From G020353115 sp964389685 (GTDB taxonomy: Bacteria > Bacteroidota > Bacteroidia > Bacteroidales > VadinHA17): DNA of 64,000 bases. The stretch spans positions 20,444 through 84,443 of the forward strand of contig CAYMFM010000008.1 of assembly GCA_964389685.1 (NCBI GenBank). Reading direction: 5' to 3'. This document shows, in pieces, positions 19,355 to 28,230 of the stretch. A program made the translations under genes and the position numbers. Below the pieces are notes generated by a model. That model had not been told where the DNA came from. It made no database searches and worked only from the letters and a program-made list of their open reading frames with translations. Position 1 is the first letter of the stretch, and the number at the start of each line of letters is the position of its first letter.

Positions 19355-19470
19355 TTTAATTTATCATTTCCCGTTTACGGGATTAGGTTTTAGCACCTTT
19401 TTTCCTGATCTTCCGGAAATGGTTGCTAGAGGTTCACAGAGCCTAATCTCTCCCCTCTTCTCAATAAGTC
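19355..19470 (-). ncRNA. SAM-I (S-box) riboswitch controlling metH-metF
   Basis: On the minus strand the leader shows the S-box core in order: P1 strand CTTATT (19468-19463), GAGAAGAGGGGAGAGA, the strictly conserved TGAACCTCTAGCAACC block, a variable P3 arm, GGTGCTAAAACC, a P4 hairpin (CCCGTAAACGGG), and the closing ATGATAA strand (ending near 19361). These are the known SAM-binding elements of the SAM-I family. SAM binding should reduce expression of metH and metF. No intrinsic terminator follows the aptamer directly; a methionine-rich leader frame begins 15 bases after P1, so control may be at translation. Confidence 0.9.
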
Positions 19471-19510
19471 AAACACCCTATAAGCGAAGAATATTTGATA
19501 CTTGTGGTGG

Positions 19511-19542
19511 TAAAAGTAGAATGAATATTTGATAAATGCAAA
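19511..19542 (-). promoter_or_regulatory. Predicted promoter of the metH-metF operon
   Basis: On the minus strand TTTG (19542-19539) is followed after 20 bases by TACTTTTA (19518-19511), a seven-of-eight match to TAnnTTTG with the spacing of Bacteroidota promoters. Transcription would begin near 19504, about 35 bases before the S-box aptamer. Confidence 0.55.
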
Positions 19543-19565
19543 AAATATGGTATTTGAAAAGCTGG

Positions 19566-19597
19566 TTTGCTCCTTAGCGGGTAGGGTGTTATATTGG
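19566..19597 (+). promoter_or_regulatory. Predicted promoter of cysS-ispG
   Basis: TTTG at 19566-19569 and TATATTGG at 19590-19597 are separated by 20 bases. This matches the TTTG/TAnnTTTG pattern with one mismatch in the -7 box. The position fits a 5' leader of about 30 bases before the cysS ATG at 19636. Confidence 0.5.
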
Positions 19598-19635
19598 AAT
19601 AATTGCTAATTTTATGGACTCAAAGGACATTGACC

Positions 19636-21123
19636 ATGGCTGAGAAAAGCAAATCCGACCTCTACCTGTACAACTCATTAACCCGGGAGAAGGAAAAATT
19701 TGAACCCATCAACCCCCCGTATGTTGGATTATATGTTTGTGGACCAACGGTATATGGCGATGCTCATCTGGGACATGCCAGACCATCGCTTACGTTTGAC
19801 CTTCTTTTCAGGTACCTGAAGCACCTTGGGTATAAAGTGAGGTATGTGAGGAACATCACCGATGTTGGGCACCTCGAAAGCGATGCGGATGAAGGAGAAG
19901 ATAAGGTGCTCAAAAAAGCCCGCCTGGAACAACTGGAACCCATGGAGGTGGTTCAATATTACACGAACCGTTTCCGCGAGAACATGAAACGGCTGAACGT
20001 CCTCGAGCCCAGCATCGAACCGCTGGCATCCGGACATATTATTGAACAACAACAATTTGTTGAACGGATCGTCAACATGGGATTCGGCTATGAGGTGAAT
20101 GGATCGGTCTATTTTGACGTGGAGAAATACAACAAACAATACCACTATGGGAAATTGTCAGGTCGTATCCTGGAGGATCTGATCAGTAGCACCAGGGAGT
20201 TAGAAGGACAAGAAGAAAAGAAAAATCCGTATGATTTTGCCCTCTGGAAAAAAGCCAACCCTGAACACCTGATGCACTGGCCCTCAAAATGGGGTGAAGG
20301 ATTCCCCGGCTGGCACCTCGAATGCTCCACCATGAGCACCAAATACCTTGGTGAACAGTTTGATATCCACGGTGGAGGAATGGACCTGCTGTTTCCTCAC
20401 CATGAATGTGAAATTGCCCAGTCAACCGCTGCCCTTGGAAAAGAGTCGGTTAAATACTGGATGCATAACAACCTGATCACCCTCAATGGGCAGAAGATGG
20501 GTAAATCACTGGGAAACGCTATCAGCTTGTTCGAGTTCTTTTCCGGTGACCACCCGCTTCTGGAAAAAGGATATTCACCCATTACCATCCGCTTTTTTAT
20601 CCTGCAGGCACATTACCGGAATCCGGTGGACTTTTCAAATGATGCGCTTCAGGCATCCGAAAAAGGACTTCACCGTTTATTTGAAGGGATGGATACCCTG
20701 AACAACCTTGTTCCTTCCGAAAATTCAACCATCGATCTGCCCCGGTTTGAGAAAAAATGCTACGACGCACTGAACGATGATCTCAATACACCGGTTTTGA
20801 TCTCCCACCTGTTCGATGGGTTAAAAATGATCAATTTTATCCGTGCCGGACAGGATTTTATCAGTGAAAAGGACCTCCTGAAAATGACCGAAATCTATCA
20901 CACGTTTGTATATGACATTCTGGGACTTAAGCAGGAAGAACAGGAGCAGTATGATGATCAGTTGAGTGAAACAGTGATCCGGGATTTTCTTACCCTCAGA
21001 AATCAATTAAAAGAAGAAAAAGACTTTAAAACGGCAGACCGAATCCGGAAAGTCCTTATTGATGCCGGTATTGAAATAAAGGACACAAAAGACGGTTTCG
21101 AGTGGAAGATCACCAAGCGATAA
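19636..21123 (+). CDS. cysS: Cysteinyl-tRNA synthetase
   Basis: The start is taken as ATG 19636 (MAEKSKSDLYLYN); an earlier in-frame codon at 19603 adds eleven unconserved residues. The 495-residue class I synthetase charges tRNA-Cys. It shows the zinc-binding and HIGH region VCGPTVYGDAHLGHARP, further zinc ligands in LECSTMS and HHECE, and the KMSKS motif as KMGKSLGN. It closes with the DALR-type helical region RNQLKEEKDFKTADRIR. The TAA stop overlaps the ATG of ispG (TAATG), indicating translational coupling. Confidence 0.96.
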   Translation: MAEKSKSDLYLYNSLTREKEKFEPINPPYVGLYVCGPTVYGDAHLGHARPSLTFDLLFRYLKHLGYKVRYVRNITDVGHLESDADEGEDKVLKKARLEQLEPMEVVQYYTNRFRENMKRLNVLEPSIEPLASGHIIEQQQFVERIVNMGFGYEVNGSVYFDVEKYNKQYHYGKLSGRILEDLISSTRELEGQEEKKNPYDFALWKKANPEHLMHWPSKWGEGFPGWHLECSTMSTKYLGEQFDIHGGGMDLLFPHHECEIAQSTAALGKESVKYWMHNNLITLNGQKMGKSLGNAISLFEFFSGDHPLLEKGYSPITIRFFILQAHYRNPVDFSNDALQASEKGLHRLFEGMDTLNNLVPSENSTIDLPRFEKKCYDALNDDLNTPVLISHLFDGLKMINFIRAGQDFISEKDLLKMTEIYHTFVYDILGLKQEEQEQYDDQLSETVIRDFLTLRNQLKEEKDFKTADRIRKVLIDAGIEIKDTKDGFEWKITKR

Positions 21124-23081
21124 TGGACCCTGGTAAAGCAAATTATACCTATTCATTCTCCCCGTCCCGGAATGTCAGACGCAAAACAAGGGTTGTTCAG
21201 ATCGGAGATACTCCCCTTGGTGGTGAATTCCCCATTCGAATCCAGACCATGACAAACCGATCGACACTGGATACCCGGGCAATTGTCGGGCAATGTATCC
21301 GCATTGCGCATGCTGGCTCTGATTATATCCGCCTGGCAGCTCAAAACGTGAAAGAGGCTGAAAACCTTGCTGTCATTAAAAAAGAGTTGCAGAATAAAAA
21401 CATATCCATACCCCTTATTGCTGATATACATTTTAATCCGAAACTGGCTGAAATTGCTGCCAGAATCGTTGAGAAAGTAAGGATCAATCCCGGGAATTTT
21501 ATATCCACTTTTCCACGCACAGACAAACAGAAGTACTCTGAAAACGACTATCAGCAGGGATACGAAAAGATCGCTGACCGGCTTATTCCGCTGTTAGCAG
21601 TATGCAAAGAACATGGAACTGCTTTGAGGATCGGGGTGAACCACGGTTCCCTTTCAAACCGGATCATGGATCGCTTTGGAGATACCCCTGCCGGTATGGT
21701 TGAATCGGCACTTGAATTTGTGACAATCTGTGAAAGAGAAAATTTCCACCAGCTTGTCCTTTCCATGAAATCCAGCAATACCAGGGTAATGGTAGAAGCC
21801 TATCGTCTGCTGGTGGAAAAACTCGATGCAAACGGGTTCAACTATCCCCTTCACCTTGGCGTTACAGAAGCCGGACTTGGAGAAGAGGGCAGAATAAAAT
21901 CGGCTGTCGGCATTGGTGCACTGCTGAATGATGGTATCGGGGATACGATCCGCATCTCGTTAACCGAAGACCCGGAATGTGAAATCCCGGTTGCCCGTAA
22001 AATCATCTCTTTCTATTTGGACAGGAGAGAACATGATCCAAAGCCTTCCGATGATAAAACAGCAGAAATGCCGGTTCACTTTAACAAACGGAATTCAGCA
22101 AGCGTGAGAAACGTCGGAGAGGATAACCCTCCCGTGGTGATTTCGGACGCCAGCGATCAGCCATTCATCCCCGATGAGGTCCTGAAACAATCGGGTCACC
22201 GGTTTGACCCCCGTAAGAAGGAATGGACAAAAGGAGATCAGGGAGCAGATCTTATATACCTTGGTAATCAGCTGCCACCTCCAGATTCTCCCGATGTTGC
22301 CGGTTATATCCTGAATTACCAGGAATGGGAAAACTTGGCGGATTCTCCGGAAAATCTTTTTCCTCTCTACTCAATCAACGAATACTTCTCCGTGGGAAAC
22401 AGATCAAAGGATATGCACTTCCTGAAGGTTGACCTGCCCCCGCAAAAGGAGCAACTTATAGAACACATCAATAAAAAACAGCAGGAATCCAGGACAGGTT
22501 CCTGGCCTATTCTCATCCTTTCTGCCCAAAATCCGAAGGAATTGAGATCGTTCGTTAGAGAGATGATACAACAGGAATGCAAATCTCCTGTTATCCTCTA
22601 CAACAGATACCAGGAGAATGATTTTGAAACATTCCAGTTGAAAAGCAGTTGTGATCTTGGTGTTTTTTTTATCGATGGATTGGGAGATGGTATCTGTTTA
22701 AGCAGTACCACTACCCTGCCGCGTGAACAGATCATTGCCACCAGTTTCGCAATCCTTCAGGCCTGTCGTGCAAGAATCTCCAGCCCGGAATACATATCCT
22801 GTCCATCCTGCGGAAGAACCCTGTTCGACCTGCAGAAAGTAACCGCTGAGATCCGGAAAGAAACCGCACACCTGAAGGGAATAAAGATCGGGATAATGGG
22901 CTGCATCGTAAACGGACCCGGAGAAATGGCAGATGCCGATTATGGGTATGTGGGGTCCGGAAAGGGTAAGGTGACGCTGTTTAAGAACCGGAAAATAGTA
23001 AAGAAAGGCGTTTCATCGGATAAGGCAGTCGACGAACTGATTGAGCTGATTAAAGATTCGGGAGACTGGATAGATCCCTGA
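21123..23081 (+). CDS. ispG: 4-hydroxy-3-methylbut-2-enyl diphosphate synthase (long form)
   Basis: IspG (GcpE) converts methylerythritol cyclodiphosphate to HMBPP in the MEP isoprenoid pathway, using a [4Fe-4S] cluster. The ATG at 21123 overlaps the cysS stop as TAATG and gives 652 residues; an upstream GTG at 21102 lies inside cysS and is less likely. The N-terminal TIM barrel (about 15-300) contains PIRIQTMTNRSTLD and RIGVNHGSLSNRI. The C-terminal cluster domain has CPSCGRTLFDL and GCIVNGPGEMADADYGYVG with the three cluster cysteines. About 250 residues between the two are the extra domain of the long IspG type found in Bacteroidota, Chlamydiae and plastids. The middle part (about 310-400) is poorly conserved. 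Confidence 0.95.
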   Translation: MDPGKANYTYSFSPSRNVRRKTRVVQIGDTPLGGEFPIRIQTMTNRSTLDTRAIVGQCIRIAHAGSDYIRLAAQNVKEAENLAVIKKELQNKNISIPLIADIHFNPKLAEIAARIVEKVRINPGNFISTFPRTDKQKYSENDYQQGYEKIADRLIPLLAVCKEHGTALRIGVNHGSLSNRIMDRFGDTPAGMVESALEFVTICERENFHQLVLSMKSSNTRVMVEAYRLLVEKLDANGFNYPLHLGVTEAGLGEEGRIKSAVGIGALLNDGIGDTIRISLTEDPECEIPVARKIISFYLDRREHDPKPSDDKTAEMPVHFNKRNSASVRNVGEDNPPVVISDASDQPFIPDEVLKQSGHRFDPRKKEWTKGDQGADLIYLGNQLPPPDSPDVAGYILNYQEWENLADSPENLFPLYSINEYFSVGNRSKDMHFLKVDLPPQKEQLIEHINKKQQESRTGSWPILILSAQNPKELRSFVREMIQQECKSPVILYNRYQENDFETFQLKSSCDLGVFFIDGLGDGICLSSTTTLPREQIIATSFAILQACRARISSPEYISCPSCGRTLFDLQKVTAEIRKETAHLKGIKIGIMGCIVNGPGEMADADYGYVGSGKGKVTLFKNRKIVKKGVSSDKAVDELIELIKDSGDWIDP

Positions 23082-23181
23082 AAAGCCCCGATCATAAAGA
23101 AATGCAGAAGAGTAATTGCTTTTTGAGATAAATGTGGTAATTTTAAATTACGATAACATGTTGAATTTAACTGGAAACAAA

Positions 23182-24030
23182 ATGGAATGGATCAGAAAGA
23201 TATTGGCTGCGTGTGTATGTTTCATGCTGCTGATTGCATTAACAGCATGCAGTGATGACGAAACAAGTCCCTACAAGGACGAATACGAACCCAATAACAG
23301 CATCACCTCTCCAACGGATATTACCCTGGGGACAACCTACAACGCCTCCATATCAAAAGGAGACCGGGATTTTTACCGGTTTTCCGTTGATAATGAAGGC
23401 ATCCTGGAAAACATTAAGATCGAATTTGGAAATTTCTCGGAGACCCTTCAACTGGAATCTTCCATCTATGACGGACTTGGAAACAAAATCATTACCTATT
23501 GGAATGATCCCAGCTATGGCTACATTGTCTTCTATCCTACTATCGAAGGGACCTATTATCTTGAAATTGGAGATAAAAACAACAAGGAAAAAGGAGACTA
23601 TTCACTGAAAGTTACGGATCTGAACGATAGTGATGCCAATGAACCAAACAACACCTTCAGCACTGCAACCGTCATCAATACCTATCCTACCGGTACGATC
23701 TCGGCAAATATCGTAACCACAGCATCTGCTGAATATTCCAGTGGGGACTGGGACTATTACCTGGTAGTGGTAAACGCCAACAAGAAAGTGGATTTCACCG
23801 TTTCACCACAGCCAACGGATCTGGCAATGCATTTTAAAATCTATAATGAAAGTCAGACTGAAATTGATCCCGGTCTCGATGGTACTCCCGGGCAGTCATT
23901 GAATTTCTCTTGGAACAATTCAGGCGCCGAACTGATCACTGTGTATGTTAAATTAGGTGGAACATTGGGCAGCAGCTACGAAAGGGACTATACCATCTCC
24001 TTTACCGAAACCGATGCGGATATAAAATAA
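23182..24030 (+). CDS. Lipoprotein with two PPC-like beta-sandwich domains
   Basis: The most likely start is ATG 23182 (MEWIRKILAA), which puts a classic lipobox LTAC with C23 at the end of a 22-residue signal; an ATG at 23158 is also in frame. The mature part (about 260 residues) holds two repeats. Each opens with EPNN (DEYEPNNSITSPTDI and DANEPNNTFSTATVI) and continues with a D-x-Y-F/L-V strand, the pattern of bacterial pre-peptidase C-terminal (PPC) domains. These usually help secretion or binding in exported proteases; no protease is attached here. Function unknown. It stands alone, with non-coding repeat DNA downstream. Confidence 0.65.
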   Translation: MEWIRKILAACVCFMLLIALTACSDDETSPYKDEYEPNNSITSPTDITLGTTYNASISKGDRDFYRFSVDNEGILENIKIEFGNFSETLQLESSIYDGLGNKIITYWNDPSYGYIVFYPTIEGTYYLEIGDKNNKEKGDYSLKVTDLNDSDANEPNNTFSTATVINTYPTGTISANIVTTASAEYSSGDWDYYLVVVNANKKVDFTVSPQPTDLAMHFKIYNESQTEIDPGLDGTPGQSLNFSWNNSGAELITVYVKLGGTLGSSYERDYTISFTETDADIK

Positions 24031-24518
24031 TTCAATTAGGGGAATTTATTATTGTTTGTCTCAATTCCTGTCTCCCGCAGGGATCCCTTGGGATAAGTCC
24101 CCATTCGCCCGGATGACACAGCCGAACGGGCTTCACCAAGCCTAGCTGTATGATTTGCTCTGTGGCGACTTGGAAACCTGCCTGCCGCAGGGTCGCCCTA
24201 CCCTGGTCTATGCTATTCTCAACTTATCCGTTAAATCCCAAAGTATGTAGGTCGTCTCTCTGAGGCGACTTTGAAACCTGCCTGTTGGGCGGACGGGGTA
24301 GTAGATTCTACATTCAATATTCTGATCATACCAGTTAGTGAGGCTTCCATAATAAAATGAAATCATAAACAGCCTGCCCTGCGTTACGCAGCAAGCTGTT
24401 TCAGATGGTTACTCATTATACAAACCCCTGAAAAAATGTAGCAGAAGAATTATAACATGTTGTGTGTATTGACCCCCAATAAATTGGACAATAATTTTTT
24501 TTCAGTTTTTCAGAAAAT
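24031..24518. repeat. Intergenic repeats at the left edge of the accessory region
   Basis: About 490 bases with no gene. It contains GC-rich repeat fragments (CCTGCCTGCCGCAGGG at 24178, AGGTCGTCTCTCTGAGGCG at 24249), then CCAGTTAGTGAGGCTTCCA at 24331-24349 and CAGCCTGCCCTGCGTTACG near 24371. These last two also occur together at 26588-26652 beside the truncated tRNA copy, and the first again at 35127-35145 beside the intact tRNA. Confidence 0.6.
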
Positions 24519-26210
24519 CTAAATGATTATACCACCAATCAATTTCTTCCCCCTATCAGTTATTAGGTATTTCTGTTTGGGATCATGAGGATTGGTGGGA
24601 TTTGTAAGATCAACAAGGTCATTGTCTCTTAATACCTTTATATAGCTATCCCTAAAACTCTCTTTGCTTCCATAACCTGCGAATTTCATTGCTTCTTCAA
24701 GTGTCATTTTTATTATCAATCCCATCAGCACCTTTAGCATCACTGCCCCTCTTTTCTTCAAGAGGTTCCCTCCTTTTTCGCTCCAGGTTCCCTCCTTTTT
24801 TAACTCGTTTGCTTCTATCTCTTTGTTTTTGAGAAAATTAATATTTGAGAGGTTCACTTCATTTTGAGCTAAGGTTCCCATAAAAGCATAAACAAAGTCA
24901 TAATCAGATTCAATATTATATAGATCATTACTGATTGGAAGGTTTTTCAGTTCACTTACTCTTTTAGCACCTAATGACTCTTTAGTTATATCAAGGAGGT
25001 TAGTAAGAATTAATAGCCGGTCACCCAGAATTGATACGTTTAATGGAATGGTTGTTTTGAATACATCATTCTCAAAGAACTCGGGTATAGCCCCATTAGC
25101 ATAAATTCTCAAATATTTGGTAACATTCCTAACACCAGAACCCGCTTCATCTGTCCATCCAAGCTCATTAAAGAACCTACGGATATTCGGATTTTTAGGA
25201 TAAGGATTGAAGTTAGTTAAATCCAAGGGTCCTCGAAAGATTACCTTATTTGGATTCGTAGCTTCAACACGATCCTTATAAATGATGATTTCGGTCGAGA
25301 GATCGTTTCGATATTCCCGATGAACAATAACATTACCTACGACTTCTCGAAAAATCAAATCTCTTAAATCTTTTCTGATATCGCCCTCTTGAAAGAATGC
25401 AGTGGGTAAATGTCCTTTTAAAAAAGTCAGAGCTGCATCTCGAGTATCAATTAAGTTAGTTCGAAATATTTTCCTATCATCCCAGCGATCAAGGTTATTC
25501 TTTCTTACAATAATATCAAGCTTATAGGATGGGACTAAACTTCCGATCGTTTCATCTTTGCCTAATAGCAATGCTGCTGCAAGGGTCAATCCTTCATTTC
25601 TTGTATGAAAATCACGAAGGCGTAACATTGATCCACGTAAAATCTCCTCATTAGTCATTGACAACCATTTGTGTGATGAATCAACTCTTGAAGCCAAAGT
25701 GCGGGCTTTATCCAACAACGTTAAATCAAGATCAGATTCACTCAAGTAGGGTATAATTTCAGATTCAGAATAGAGGTGTCTTTTTCGGTCATACATTGCT
25801 GCTATTTCTCGTTCTTCATATATCCACTTGTTTTCTGTTCCAACTCGATCATATATTTTGTCCTCTGACTTATGCAAATATGAACTTCTCTCTACCTTTA
25901 TCCATAGTAATCTATTGCCGTAAATAATTGCCTCACCCATAGGCAAACTATAAGTAGGTTTTAAAAACGCAGCATATTTTAGCAATTTCTGTGAAGTATC
26001 AGTTCTACAAAAATTTATTTGTTCTGGACTTAAATTCTGATACTTTTTCTCACGTGAAATCCCAATAAAAATAGTACCCCCTGCAGAGTTCAAGAATGCA
26101 CAAATTGTTGCAAACAAATTCGGCACTTTATAATCTTTTTCCATAAGAAGAAAATCAAGATGATCTCCAGGAGGCTGTTCAAGTAATTGTCTTAGTTTTT
26201 CTTCTGTCAT
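24519..26210 (-). CDS. AlbA_2 / Schlafen-type ATP-binding regulator (COG2865-like)
   Basis: The 563-residue protein opens with an AlbA_2 (Schlafen-like, DNA/RNA-binding) domain (about 10-130) with LDFLLMEKDYKVPNLFATIC and AGGTIFIGISREKK. A GHKL-like ATP-binding domain (about 250-390) follows with FREVVGNVIVHREYRNDLSTEI and a glycine motif in TDEAGSGVRNVTKY. The C-terminal part has two short winged-helix-like segments ending DLTNPTNPHDPKQKYLITDRGKKLI. Such proteins are common accessory genes with proposed regulatory or anti-phage roles, none demonstrated for this one. Its sequence is more AT-rich than the core genes and it lies between two copies of a shared flanking repeat, so it may have been acquired. 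Confidence 0.75.
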   Translation of the reverse strand: MTEEKLRQLLEQPPGDHLDFLLMEKDYKVPNLFATICAFLNSAGGTIFIGISREKKYQNLSPEQINFCRTDTSQKLLKYAAFLKPTYSLPMGEAIIYGNRLLWIKVERSSYLHKSEDKIYDRVGTENKWIYEEREIAAMYDRKRHLYSESEIIPYLSESDLDLTLLDKARTLASRVDSSHKWLSMTNEEILRGSMLRLRDFHTRNEGLTLAAALLLGKDETIGSLVPSYKLDIIVRKNNLDRWDDRKIFRTNLIDTRDAALTFLKGHLPTAFFQEGDIRKDLRDLIFREVVGNVIVHREYRNDLSTEIIIYKDRVEATNPNKVIFRGPLDLTNFNPYPKNPNIRRFFNELGWTDEAGSGVRNVTKYLRIYANGAIPEFFENDVFKTTIPLNVSILGDRLLILTNLLDITKESLGAKRVSELKNLPISNDLYNIESDYDFVYAFMGTLAQNEVNLSNINFLKNKEIEANELKKEGTWSEKGGNLLKKRGAVMLKVLMGLIIKMTLEEAMKFAGYGSKESFRDSYIKVLRDNDLVDLTNPTNPHDPKQKYLITDRGKKLIGGIII

Positions 26211-26626
26211 AATGAAGTTCTAAAATAACTGCAAAACAGCATTTAATAAATGTTTTACTTACTTTATATATTAACTGTTGAATGATTAGCAGTAATAAAA
26301 TTACCCCAATCTTATATCAAATCCAAAAGAAGCCCTGGGTTAAGTCTGGTTTTCAATACATCTTGATCACAGGATTCCCTTTCCTAATGTATAGGGTTGG
26401 AATGTGGTTAAGGGGCAAGTTAGGGGGGCTAACTCTAAAAGGAAAAACCGTTCTGCGAAATCCAGCCTTGAGCAACCTTTTGGTCTGAGCTTCATGTTGC
26501 CCAGTAAACTGATCCCCTGAATTAATAATGCGGAGTACTCAATATTCTAAAGCAATCTTATCTTTTCAATTCAAGGAAAAATTATTCAGCCTGCCCTGCG
26601 TTACGAAGCAAGCAGAAATGCTTGCT
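26211..26626. other. Spacer upstream of the AlbA_2 gene
   Basis: About 415 bases. A 68-codon open frame at 26282-26488 has no recognisable features. At 26600-26631 an inverted repeat AAGCAAGC-AGAAATG-CTTGCTT marks the start of the tRNA-linked repeat. No gene is supported. Confidence 0.5.
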
Positions 26627-26824
26627 TCGTGAGCCAGTTAGTGAGGCTTCCACATCGAAAGAAAAGCCAGCCTACCGGCTGATTTTTTATTTTTACTGTC
26701 AAATCCAAGCAAGCTTGTCTTTTCCCAGTAAAAAAATAAAAAACCGCCCCGAGTATACCCGGGACGGCTTTTCTTTCAATGTGGGCCCAGTTGGGTTCGA
26801 ACCAACGACCCCCTGATTATGAGT
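26627..26824 (-). repeat. Left copy of the 198-bp tRNA-linked direct repeat (truncated tRNA, att-like)
   Basis: This stretch matches 35120-35317 base for base at a constant offset of 8493. Read on the minus strand it holds the last 43 bases of the CAU tRNA gene (26824-26782), starting at the 5' edge of the anticodon loop, then the tRNA terminator hairpin (26767-26744) with its T-tract, then about 100 bases of flank. The tRNA copy lacks its 5' half and cannot be functional. A break at the anticodon loop is what a tyrosine integrase using an anticodon-loop site would leave. Confidence 0.85.
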
Positions 26825-27132
26825 TTCAAACCGGGATTTCCACCCGTTTACACAGATTTGTATCTATTTGTACCAGTTTAATTTAAAGTTGATTGAATGT
26901 AAAAGATTACATTGAATTACATGGTTTTGTAGAAATACTGGCACCAAAACTGGCACTATATTTTCACAGGTTAGGATTGCTGGATGAATCCGTCATTTGA
27001 TTCATTTTGTGAAATTCAGTAGTTCAAATGTTTAACTTAACAAACAACACCTTTGGTAAAGGAGATTGGGATTTTTACATACCGAAAATTAGCATTTCAA
27101 TCACAGACAGAAATTCTTAAACCATATATTGA
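26825..27132. other. Non-coding left end of the cargo region
   Basis: About 310 AT-rich bases between the truncated tRNA and the AraC gene. It includes the close direct repeat CTGGCAC-CAAAA-CTGGCAC at 26938-26956, whose near copy CTGGCACCAACCTGGCAC lies at the other end of the cargo (35007-35024). Two ATTTGTA words occur at 26856 and 26866. An integrase arm-site function is possible but speculative. No gene is seen. Confidence 0.5.
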
Positions 27133-28044
27133 TTAATTCAAAGACCTGTATTCATTTGGAGTATAACCCGTTTCATTTTTAAACATACGACTGAAATGCT
27201 GCGGATATTTAAAACCTAACTCGCTTGAAATTTCACTTACAGTTTTATCTGTATTAAATATGATGTTTTTTGCTGTATTAATAATCTTGCATTGAATATA
27301 TTCTTTTGCTGATTTACCAGTATCCTTTTTTATCAAATCGCCAAAATAATTGGAAGACAAATGAAATTCGTCCGCAAAATATGAAACAGAGGGCAAGCCA
27401 ATTGCTTGAGGCTTTTCCGATGCAAAATAGCCATTTAAATGTTCTTCAAATTTTTCAAGAATTCCCCTGTTTACATTTTCTCTTGTAATAAACTGGCGGT
27501 CATAAAAACGGTCACAGTAATTCAGAAATAACTCAATATTGGAAGTAATGACCTTTTTACTATGCTTATCGACACCTTGCAGCAACTCATATTTTATTTT
27601 TGAAAAACAGTCCAAAATTATTTGCCTTTCGCGTTCAGACACATGTAAAGCTTCATTCGAATCATAACTGAAAAAACTATAATCATTGATGTTTTTAGCT
27701 AAAGCCGTTCCTTGCAGCAGGTCAGGATGAAACACCAACGCATGTCCTTTAGGCTGATATAATTTGCCGTCAGTTTCTATTTCCATTACTTGTCCCGGAG
27801 AAACAAACACCAGTGTACCTTCCTGATAATCGTAATAATTGCGGCCATATTTTAGATCTCCACACTTGATGTCTTTCAGAAAAATACAGTACATGCCATA
27901 ATTTATTCTGACCTTACCTTCATTGCCCCATGTTCTTGGATTTGCTTTTGAAAAATCAATGATACTTACCAAAGGGTGAAGTATTTCATGATTGTTCAGG
28001 GCATTGTATTCGCTCACCGTATCAAATCTGAATATTCCTTCCAT
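27133..28044 (-). CDS. AraC-family transcriptional regulator
   Basis: This 303-residue protein has an N-terminal cupin-like sensor region (about 1-180) and a C-terminal AraC/XylS DNA-binding domain (about 205-303) with two helix-turn-helix units: SVSYFADEFHLSSNYFGDLI, then TVSEISSELGFKYPQHFSRM followed by FKNETGYTPNEYR. The gene is divergent from the aldo/keto reductase-hydrolase series, with 186 bases between start codons, so it is the likely activator of those genes. The effector is unknown. On its own upstream strand a TAAATTTG box near 28065-28072 matches the -7 consensus. Confidence 0.88.
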   Translation of the reverse strand: MEGIFRFDTVSEYNALNNHEILHPLVSIIDFSKANPRTWGNEGKVRINYGMYCIFLKDIKCGDLKYGRNYYDYQEGTLVFVSPGQVMEIETDGKLYQPKGHALVFHPDLLQGTALAKNINDYSFFSYDSNEALHVSERERQIILDCFSKIKYELLQGVDKHSKKVITSNIELFLNYCDRFYDRQFITRENVNRGILEKFEEHLNGYFASEKPQAIGLPSVSYFADEFHLSSNYFGDLIKKDTGKSAKEYIQCKIINTAKNIIFNTDKTVSEISSELGFKYPQHFSRMFKNETGYTPNEYRSLN

Positions 28045-28230
28045 AACTGTATAATTTTCTCAAACAAATTTAAATATTCCTTTAAAACAATCACCATACT
28101 GGAAATCAAATCAGTAAAAGTGGTAGGAGAATCCGTAATTTGTATACTAATATTTTGGACTGGTTTACAGATATTTGTATTGTATAAATGGTCCTTGTTC
28201 GATATGGACAAGCACCACTAAAATTATAGT

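Noticed and set aside
19361..19470. Cobalamin riboswitch for metH
   Set aside because: The sequence matches the S-box core instead; no cobalamin-box sequence (GCCACTG-like) is seen.
21102..21122. GTG start for ispG
   Set aside because: The ATG at 21123 overlaps the cysS stop as TAATG, a normal coupled start; the GTG adds seven residues inside cysS.
26282..26488. 68-codon open frame left of the tRNA repeat
   Set aside because: No motif, no plausible start context and no family resemblance.
26622..26816. Open frame ending in GPVGFEPTTP, also present at 35073-35309
   Set aside because: This is the antisense reading of the tRNA 3' half; proteins ending GFEPTT are a well-known annotation artefact of tRNA genes.
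26782..26824. Possible second tRNA gene
   Set aside because: Only the 3' 43 bases are present; the acceptor 5' strand, D-arm and 5' anticodon stem are missing, so it cannot fold.
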